Shown here: in pieces, positions 1 through 5,008 of the stretch
Numbering within the stretch: position 1 is the stretch's first letter
Layout: the number at the start of each line of letters is the position of its first letter
Assembly: GCA_003532195.1 (NCBI GenBank)
Contig: DOFA01000102.1
Location: 241-14,111, forward strand
DNA: 13,871 nt
Reading direction: 5' to 3'
Origin: Clostridiales bacterium
Lineage (GTDB): Bacteria; Bacillota; Clostridia; Saccharofermentanales; UBA5734
Position numbers and translations under genes: made by a program
Notes under the pieces: model-generated
What the model saw: only the letters and a program-made list of their open reading frames with translations
What the model was told of the DNA's origin: nothing
Databases searched by the model: none

Positions 1-53
1 GGACCTTGGCTGAGATTCTGGAATTTCTGAAGGACAGGACGGATGAAGCGTAA
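1..53 (+). CDS. 3' end of an unidentified gene (partial)
   Basis: The first codons of the window read in frame from base 3 to a TAA at 51-53 and give a 16-residue tail ending EFLKDRTDEA. I do not recognise the family. It is treated as coding because a second copy of the same tail occurs at 1669-1721 in an open frame with the same stop. The four differences between the two coding copies are two synonymous changes and two replacements (D to G, T to A), and the only indel lies after the stop codon. The gene body lies left of the window, so length, start and function cannot be judged. Confidence 0.5.
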   Translation, partial: TLAEILEFLKDRTDEA

Positions 54-87
54 GAGGAGTCGAGAGTTGATTTTTCAGGAAGTTAAG
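1..87 (+). repeat. Direct repeat copy A (about 88 bp)
   Basis: Bases 1-87 match 1669-1756 with about six substitutions and one single-base indel. The match covers the last codons of a gene, its stop and about 35 nt downstream, then stops abruptly where the AT-rich region begins. The left boundary is cut by the window edge, so the true repeat may be longer. Copies A and B are in the same orientation and bracket the AlbA_2 gene. Confidence 0.85.
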
Positions 88-95
88 ATTGATTG

Positions 96-232
96 ATCGT
101 TAGCAATAACAAACGATTATTGCCAATAATCATATAATCGACTAAATATAAAAACGATAACATTCTATTAATGTATAATCGATGATATATCCAAACGATT
201 CAATCAAATATCGTTGACTTTCTGCGAACGAT
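96..232 (+). promoter_or_regulatory. Phased AACGAT box array upstream of the AlbA_2 gene
   Basis: The hexamer AACGAT or its complement ATCGTT occurs six times: 96-101 (ATCGTT), 112-117, 153-158, 194-199, 210-215 (ATCGTT) and 227-232. Three direct copies start exactly 41 bp apart (112, 153, 194). A second block, TATAATCGA, is also repeated 41 bp apart (133 and 174), so 112-152 and 153-193 form an imperfect tandem repeat with 26 of 41 positions equal. Neighbouring boxes also form inverted pairs with 10-11 bp between half-sites (96/112, 194/210, 210/227). The last two boxes overlap the -35 and the spacer of the predicted promoter at 214-242. This looks like a multi-site operator, possibly bound by the winged-helix protein encoded downstream; the binder is inference. 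Confidence 0.6.
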
Positions 233-242
233 AATCTATATT
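214..242 (+). promoter_or_regulatory. Sigma-70-type promoter of the AlbA_2 gene
   Basis: TTGACT (214-219), a 17-bp spacer and TATATT (237-242). The predicted transcription start near 249 would leave a leader of only about 15 nt, just enough for the GGGGGTGA ribosome binding site at 250-257. AACGAT boxes overlap the -35 (210-215) and lie in the spacer (227-232), which suits repression. Confidence 0.6.
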
Positions 243-263
243 GATAATTGGGGGTGATGCCAG

Positions 264-1538
264 ATGATGTATCCTGATCACGAGAATATGAGTTTAGAAT
301 TTAAGGAGAGAATGACCCATTCTCTGATGAAGACAATCAGTGCTTATGCCAATTATCATGACGGCAAGATAATTATTGGTATTAAAGATGATGGTACGAT
401 TATCGGTGTTGAAGACGTCCAAGCCACCCGATTGTCTCTGGAGAATGCCATTAATGACAATATTACGCCCAGACCGGATTATGAAATCCGAGAGATCCTG
501 GTGGGACATCTGAAAATCATCGAGCTCGACGTCAGGCGCGGGAAAAATGTACCTTATCTTTTTAAAGGACAGGCTTACCGACGGATGGATACAGCCACCA
601 CCCAAGTTGACGAAAACGAACTGTTTAATTTGATGCTCCAGAAAAGGAACTTGACTTATGATGCTACGGACAGCAACCACCAGGAGCTTGAATTTAAAAT
701 ACTGGAAAGATTTCTGCAAGAAAAGCTGGGCATCACACAATTTGATAAAAACGTCATGATTACCCTGGGTCTGCTAAAAGACAGTAAGTTCAATATTGCA
801 GCAGAATTGCTGTCTGATCAAAATTCACATGCTAACGCATCAACAGACATTGTTCGGTTCGGTACGACAACATCTATAATCCTCGATCAGAACAGATTGG
901 AAAATGTTTCAGCTCTGATACAATACCAGAAAGCTGTCGAAATGTTTCAACTTTATTATAAACCTTTCCAGATTATTGAAGGATTTGAAAGAGTCAGCAA
1001 GGTGAGAATTCCGGATGCAGCCTTCCGGGAAGCTGTCGCCAATGCGATCGTCCACAGAGACTATCGTATGGGCGGAAGTATCCAGATAGCCATGTTTGAT
1101 GACAGGATTGATATTACATCGCCAGGCGGATTGCCCAACGGTATCACTAAAGAAAATTACCTCAATGATCTTATTTCAATGCCGAGAAATCAAATCTTGG
1201 CCAACGTTTTTTATCGATTGGGAATTATTGAACTATTTGGTACCGGTGTTCTGCGGATCAAGGACGCCTATGCCGGTTCTGAAGAAAAACCGATATTCAA
1301 GATTGATGAATCGAGAATTTGTATTACCCTGCCAGTCCTTCACATGCCAGAAAAAATGACGGAAGAGGACAAGGTCTTAAGTTTCCTTGCCAAATATCAG
1401 GAAATCAACCGGTCCAAGGTTGAGAAAAAAATAGGCTTGAGCCGGTCCCAGGCGTATGAACTACTGACCCGACTGGTCGAGGAAGGTAAGATCATGCGAG
1501 TAGGATCAGGACCAGCGACGAAATATCGGCTTGTATGA
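264..1538 (+). CDS. AlbA_2 (Schlafen-type) / GHKL ATP-binding / winged-helix protein
   Basis: A 424-residue protein of the widespread but poorly characterised family annotated as ATP-binding protein or putative transcriptional regulator with an AlbA_2 domain. Residues 7-51 carry the AlbA_2 signature: the LEFKE segment, an ISAYAN stretch and GIKDDGTIIGV. Residues about 250-340 show a GHKL-type ATPase: N-box REAVANAIVHRDY, then DRIDITSPGGLP, then ELFGTGVLRI. The last about 55 residues form a winged helix-turn-helix. In Schlafens a Glu-x4-Glu pair and an Asp form an RNase site; E7, E12 and D42/D43 could be equivalents (from memory, untested). Start: ATG at 264, 6 nt after GGGGGTGA; the next codon is also ATG. 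It stands alone behind its own promoter and operator array and is flanked by the 88-bp direct repeats. Regulatory or defence roles are both possible; neither is shown. Confidence 0.85.
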   Translation: MMYPDHENMSLEFKERMTHSLMKTISAYANYHDGKIIIGIKDDGTIIGVEDVQATRLSLENAINDNITPRPDYEIREILVGHLKIIELDVRRGKNVPYLFKGQAYRRMDTATTQVDENELFNLMLQKRNLTYDATDSNHQELEFKILERFLQEKLGITQFDKNVMITLGLLKDSKFNIAAELLSDQNSHANASTDIVRFGTTTSIILDQNRLENVSALIQYQKAVEMFQLYYKPFQIIEGFERVSKVRIPDAAFREAVANAIVHRDYRMGGSIQIAMFDDRIDITSPGGLPNGITKENYLNDLISMPRNQILANVFYRLGIIELFGTGVLRIKDAYAGSEEKPIFKIDESRICITLPVLHMPEKMTEEDKVLSFLAKYQEINRSKVEKKIGLSRSQAYELLTRLVEEGKIMRVGSGPATKYRLV

Positions 1539-1550
1539 CAGTCCAGGTGA

Positions 1551-1721
1551 AATGCTATCAACGCCAACTTTTTTAAGTACTTCCCGCACCTCCAGCTTGA
1601 AGCCCTGATGAAGAAACGCAGGGAGCTGCAGAAGAAGGAACTGATTGATGCCTTTGAAACCACCGACAGGACCTTGGCTGAGATTCTGGAATTCCTGAAG
1701 GGCCGGGCGGATGAAGCGTAA
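1551..1721 (+). pseudogene. Remnant of the gene whose end is repeated at 1-53
   Basis: Codons are open from 1551, just after an in-frame TGA, to TAA at 1719-1721. They encode a charged, helix-prone segment with KYFPHLQLEAL and, after the only ATG (1608), KKRRELQKKELIDAFETT, finishing EFLKGRADEA. The end matches the partial gene at 1-53. There is no convincing ribosome binding site before 1608, and nothing upstream in the window could supply the missing 5' part, because the AlbA_2 gene ends at 1538. The simplest reading is a 5'-truncated copy left when the AlbA_2 cassette was inserted or when a duplication or recombination event occurred. A translated 37-residue peptide from 1608 cannot be excluded. 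The family is not recognised. Confidence 0.5.
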
Positions 1722-1756
1722 GCGGGAGTCGAGAGTTAATTTTTCAGGAAGTTAAG
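1669..1756 (+). repeat. Direct repeat copy B (about 88 bp)
   Basis: Second copy of 1-87, same orientation, about 92 percent identical by eye. It spans the last 17 codons of the remnant gene and about 35 nt beyond the stop, and ends 8 nt before the predicted -35 of the XRE gene. The distance between copies is 1668 bp, so recombination between them would remove the AlbA_2 gene with its control region. Confidence 0.85.
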
Positions 1757-1763
1757 AATTATA

Positions 1764-1792
1764 TTGACAAACTCAAACTCATAAGTTATCAC
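1764..1792 (+). promoter_or_regulatory. Promoter of the XRE gene with a small dyad
   Basis: TTGACA (1764-1769), a 17-bp spacer and TATCAC (1787-1792) or, one base earlier, TTATCA. A short dyad AACT-N4-AGTT (1776-1787) lies across the spacer and the edge of the -10, where an autoregulating XRE protein would be expected to bind. The -35 is perfect but the -10 is poor, so the exact -10 is uncertain. Confidence 0.5.
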
Positions 1793-1817
1793 TCGACTTT
1801 ACCTGGAGGAATACATA

Positions 1818-2087
1818 ATGGACTGGCAGACTGCGAAAAAGCGATTATTAGAAAATAGTGAATTGAAGAACGCATATGATGAACTGGGGCCAGAATATAC
1901 TTTGATCGTCCAGCTTATTCAAGCCCGCATTGACTCAGGAATGACCCAGGCTCAACTGGCGGATTTAGTCGGAACCAAACAAAGCGATATCAGCCGGCTG
2001 GAAAGCGGCGCCTATAACCCATCGATCGGATTTCTGCGTAAGGTCGCCCGTGGTTTGGGCAAGAGTTTGGACGTCAGGTTGGTATAA
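1818..2087 (+). CDS. HigA-like XRE-family helix-turn-helix protein (orphan antitoxin or repressor)
   Basis: An 89-residue protein with a single XRE/Cro-C1 helix-turn-helix at about residues 33-85: GMTQAQLADLVGTKQSDISR followed by the ESGAYNPS wing and a closing helix. The N-terminal extension and the short overall length resemble HigA-type antitoxins, which normally sit directly beside a RelE/HigB-like mRNA-cleaving toxin. No such toxin is present: upstream lie only the promoter and the gene remnant, and downstream is a convergent gene 30 nt away. The start is fixed by GGAGGA at 1805-1810, 7 nt before ATG. It may be a solitary regulator, an antitoxin whose toxin was lost, or it may act on a partner elsewhere. 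Confidence 0.8.
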   Translation: MDWQTAKKRLLENSELKNAYDELGPEYTLIVQLIQARIDSGMTQAQLADLVGTKQSDISRLESGAYNPSIGFLRKVARGLGKSLDVRLV

Positions 2088-2117
2088 TAATCAATCTGCT
2101 TGCGACGATTATTTGCA

Positions 2118-3434
2118 TCACTGCAGAGTCAGCTCTTTGAAACGGAATAAAAGATAATGCGGCAAACACAGCAACCGATTCCCGGCTGAGTATGATAAAC
2201 CCTTCAAGGATACCTTGACGCTGATTTCCGGCTGATAGCGTTCCTGATAGACAGACAGGCTCCTGGCCCGCACATTGTCGGCAGCTTTGATTTCAACCGG
2301 GATAATCCGGCTGTCATTGGCGACGACGAAATCAACTTCAGCCGTGTTGCCGGAGGTCCAGAAATGCAGATCCGACAAACCATAGGCCAGCATCTCCTGA
2401 GCAAAAAAGTTTTCCGCAATAGCTCCCTTGAATTCAGCATAGTGCTTGTCGGAAAGAATAATGCTGTTTGCTGACAACCGTGACAGACGGCGTAAAAGAC
2501 CGATGTCCAAAGTCAGCAGCTTAAAGTGGTGTGTATCCTCATAAGCCGGCAGCGGGATCCGAGGTGCAGAAATATGGGTGATCATGTGGATCATGCTGGC
2601 GTTAATCAACCATTGCAAGGAATTCTCATAGTCTCTGGCGCGGGCGCCGTCGGCGATTTCCTTATAAATGAATTTGTTTTTGATCCGTGCCAGCTGTGAG
2701 GGAACTGAATGCCAGACCAGATCGATTTTTGGTGCGTCCAGGGGCAGGGCATGCTTCCTGATATCACGGTCATAGAGCACCAGCAAGTCATCCAGGATTT
2801 GATCTGTCGCCTGGACATCACGGTCTTGAATATACACGCTGACAGCTTCGGGCAGCCCGCCGCAGATTTGGTAATCCAGCCAGAATGAGAGCATTTTGTC
2901 GGCAATAATTTCCGGAATGACGCTGGAAAGGCCTAACTCTTTTGTATATTCAATTAAAGTCTCCTGCCCGCAAGCGAGAAGAAATTCTTCAAAGCTCAAA
3001 GGATACAGATGCAGCAGGTTGACTTTGCCGACCGGAAAGGAAGTCGGTTCAGCTAATTGGATTCCCAATAATGAACCAGCTGACACAATATGATAATCGT
3101 TATTATTCTCACAGAAATATTTTAAAGCAGTCAGAGCTTTCGGACACAGCTGAATTTCATCCAGAATAATCAAGGTTTCCTGCGGTTTGATCTTGATATC
3201 AGAAAATGCCGCCAGTTCGAAAATAATCCGGTTGGTATCCAGGTTTTTTTGAAATACTTCACAAAGCTTCGGCTGGCCTTCAAAATTGAAATATGCGGTC
3301 GATTGGTAGTTTTCCTGCCCCAGTTTTTTCAGGATATACGTTTTGCCGCACTGACGAACGCCTTGCAGGATCAGAGGCTTGCGGCGAGTTGATGCTTTCC
3401 AGGCTTTTAAATCTTTCATGATGCTGCGTTCCAT
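2118..3434 (-). CDS. AAA_14 / DUF4143 ATPase with PD-(D/E)XK-like C-terminus
   Basis: A 438-residue protein of the common 'ATP-binding protein, AAA_14 plus DUF4143' family of unknown role. Residues 25-32 are the Walker A GVRQCGKT; residues 91-95, LDEIQ, are Walker B. The DUF4143 half contains the family core AEVDFV followed by PVEIKA, which has the D...ExK spacing of PD-(D/E)XK nucleases, so a nuclease-like fold is plausible though activity in this family is unproven. The start is set at ATG 3434, 6 nt after GAAAGG (3441-3446); the upstream GTG at 3464 has no ribosome binding site. It has its own promoter and converges on the XRE gene with 30 nt between stops. Such genes are frequent in variable genome regions, which agrees with the AT-richer sequence here. 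Confidence 0.88.
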   Translation of the reverse strand: MERSIMKDLKAWKASTRRKPLILQGVRQCGKTYILKKLGQENYQSTAYFNFEGQPKLCEVFQKNLDTNRIIFELAAFSDIKIKPQETLIILDEIQLCPKALTALKYFCENNNDYHIVSAGSLLGIQLAEPTSFPVGKVNLLHLYPLSFEEFLLACGQETLIEYTKELGLSSVIPEIIADKMLSFWLDYQICGGLPEAVSVYIQDRDVQATDQILDDLLVLYDRDIRKHALPLDAPKIDLVWHSVPSQLARIKNKFIYKEIADGARARDYENSLQWLINASMIHMITHISAPRIPLPAYEDTHHFKLLTLDIGLLRRLSRLSANSIILSDKHYAEFKGAIAENFFAQEMLAYGLSDLHFWTSGNTAEVDFVVANDSRIIPVEIKAADNVRARSLSVYQERYQPEISVKVSLKGLSYSAGNRLLCLPHYLLFRFKELTLQ

Positions 3435-3495
3435 AGTATTCCTTTCGGCCCTTGAATTTGGCACTACGTGGTAGAAGTTTAGATGTATCTATGGA

Positions 3496-3549
3496 TTAGT
3501 GGCATGAATGCCAATAATACATATGAATAAATGGCAAACATGCCACTAA
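3496..3549 (-). promoter_or_regulatory. Paired TGGCA-N4-TGCCA dyads in the ATPase leader
   Basis: Two 14-bp dyads TGGCA-N4-TGCCA lie at 3500-3513 and 3532-3545, offset by 32 bp (about three helical turns). The outer arms form a perfect 11-bp inverted repeat (3496-3506 with 3539-3549) 32 nt apart. On the minus strand both dyads lie downstream of the predicted start site near 3554 and upstream of the ATG at 3434. They could be paired repressor sites blocking elongation, or the mRNA could fold into a large stem-loop. Which of these applies is inference. Confidence 0.55.
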
Positions 3550-3560
3550 AAGGCACTTAT

Positions 3561-3589
3561 AAAATACACCTGCCGATTAAACCTGTCAA
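3561..3589 (-). promoter_or_regulatory. Sigma-70-type promoter of the DUF4143 ATPase gene
   Basis: On the minus strand, TTGACA (3589-3584), a 17-bp spacer and TATTTT (3566-3561). The -35 overlaps the stop codon of the preceding adenylate-forming enzyme gene (3586-3588), so the ATPase starts its own transcript exactly where the GC-rich operon ends. The leader to the ATG is about 120 nt and contains the paired dyads. Confidence 0.65.
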
Positions 3590-4995
3590 GTTGGCTGATC
3601 AGCCTGACCTGAGGAAGGCTCCGGGAAGACCCCGGGTACCTGGTAGCGGAACCGTTTCATCTTGCGGTTGTCCGTCGGCATGACAATCGGCTGCAATTTG
3701 ATATCCAGCCGGCAGTCGACGCCGAAAGCCGCCAGCTCCTGTTCGAAACGCCGGCGCAAGCGGTTGCTGATATCCTCGGCACTATCACCGGCGCTGCCGT
3801 CTCCGGGCTCAGCCAGGCTGCCCAGATCCAGCGTGATCGCGAGGTGGTCGTCGGCGTCCTGTTCGACGCTAAATTCCCGGATTCGGTCGTCGGTGGTGAT
3901 GATCCAGCGGCTGACCAGATCAGGATAGACCGCCCGTAGACCGCCGGCGAGGGTGCGTATATGCAGGACATCGTCGTTGCGCCCGATAATGCGGCCAATC
4001 ACCCGGAAATGGCTGCCGCAGGGGCAGGGGCCGCCCAGCTCGATGATGTCGTTCATTTCGTAGCGCAGCAACGGCTGCGCCGTATTGACCAGATTGGTGA
4101 CCAGCATGCGGGCCACCCGCTCGCCGGGTTGTGTGACCGGCGTCCGGCCGTCTGCCGCCAGCAGCTCGACATAGACCAGATCCTCGTTGATATGCAGGCT
4201 GCCGCAGCGGCAGGGACTGGCGATCTGCCCCTCGCTGGCCTGGTAGATCTCGACGACCGGTGCCCGGAAAGCCGCGGATATACGGCTTTTTTCCTCCGGT
4301 TCGAGAACTTCGGCGTAGGTGATGATCCGCCGCGGCGGCCGGTTGATCTGCCCGGCATAGGGCAGGAGCTGGCGCAGCAGGGAGGGGGGCGCCATCAGGA
4401 TGTTGGACCGCGTTTCGTTCCAGACAGCGATGATTTTCTCTGACTCGGTCATCGACGGCAGATAGCGCAGCTGAATCAAGGGCGCGTTGATATCGGCGAA
4501 ACCCTGGCTGAAAACCCGAAGAATAAACAGGATGCGCACCGGCAGATCCCTCAGGCGTATGCCGCCGCGCGCCAGAAATACGCCCGGCAGCCGCTGGGTC
4601 AGCCGCCGGTCGGTGACATAGATGCCCTTGTTGCCGCTGGTGCCGCTGGACAGGCCGACGACATAGCGATTCTGATAATAGCCAAGATAATCGTGAGCCA
4701 TTTCCTTGGCCAGGGCAAACCGCAGCACCTCATCCAACTTCAGCCCGGCCGTGTTCAGTCGGTCGAAATGGGCCATCATCAGGGATTTGCTGATTGTGGG
4801 CAAACCGCGGTAATCCGGCAGGCCGCGAACTTCCCGGCCGGCATAAAGTTCCCGGTAAAAAGGGCTTTTGCGTCGGACCATGGCCAGCAGCCGCAAAACA
4901 GCCCGCTGGTGATAGCGCTGGATCTGCCGCTCGGAAAAACGGCAGAAATGCCAGTTCAGGCGTATCAGATCCGCCAGGTTACGCAGCAAAGCCAT
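3586..4995 (-). CDS. PaaK / coenzyme F390 synthetase-like adenylate-forming enzyme
   Basis: A 469-residue ANL-superfamily enzyme close to phenylacetate-CoA ligase and coenzyme F390 synthetase; these adenylate a carboxylate and normally pass it to CoA or another acceptor. Visible motifs are the phosphate-binding loop LSSGTSGNKG (115-124), ITYAEVLEP (225-233), YQASEG at the A5 position (251-256), D316, and GRNDD (338-342). A basic stretch NRKMKRFR (443-450) lies where the C-terminal domain carries its catalytic lysine. Two CxC pairs, C262/C264 and C324/C326, could form a zinc site. It resembles the 'F390 synthetase-related' or putative adenylate-forming group rather than true PaaK; its substrate is unknown. 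ATG 4995 follows AAAGGA. It is second in a two-gene operon, 13 nt after a membrane acyltransferase-like gene. Confidence 0.85.
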   Translation of the reverse strand: MALLRNLADLIRLNWHFCRFSERQIQRYHQRAVLRLLAMVRRKSPFYRELYAGREVRGLPDYRGLPTISKSLMMAHFDRLNTAGLKLDEVLRFALAKEMAHDYLGYYQNRYVVGLSSGTSGNKGIYVTDRRLTQRLPGVFLARGGIRLRDLPVRILFILRVFSQGFADINAPLIQLRYLPSMTESEKIIAVWNETRSNILMAPPSLLRQLLPYAGQINRPPRRIITYAEVLEPEEKSRISAAFRAPVVEIYQASEGQIASPCRCGSLHINEDLVYVELLAADGRTPVTQPGERVARMLVTNLVNTAQPLLRYEMNDIIELGGPCPCGSHFRVIGRIIGRNDDVLHIRTLAGGLRAVYPDLVSRWIITTDDRIREFSVEQDADDHLAITLDLGSLAEPGDGSAGDSAEDISNRLRRRFEQELAAFGVDCRLDIKLQPIVMPTDNRKMKRFRYQVPGVFPEPSSGQADQPT

Positions 4996-5008
4996 GGTCT
5001 TGATCCTT

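Noticed and set aside
111..232. CRISPR-like array from the 41-bp period
   Set aside because: Units are only about 63 percent alike, tandem without spacers, and overlap a promoter; no cas genes are present.
1..1756. Insertion sequence bounded by the 88-bp repeats
   Set aside because: No transposase or integrase lies between the copies and no terminal inverted repeats were seen; the repeats are gene ends.
1539..1817. RelE/HigB-type toxin upstream of the XRE gene
   Set aside because: No frame long enough and no toxin motifs; the interval is filled by the gene remnant, repeat B and the promoter.
3435..3464. GTG start for the DUF4143 ATPase
   Set aside because: No ribosome binding site, whereas ATG 3434 has GAAAGG at 6 nt; the extra 10 residues are not part of the domain.
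3500..3513. Sigma-54 (-24/-12) promoter reading of the TGGCA dyad
   Set aside because: The GG to GC distance is 9 rather than 10 bp, there is no TTGC element, and the same dyad repeats symmetrically, which fits an operator better.
3593..3604. Perfect 12-bp palindrome GGCTGATCAGCC near the end of the adenylating-enzyme gene
   Set aside because: A few such palindromes are expected by chance in 13.9 kb and this one lies in coding sequence.
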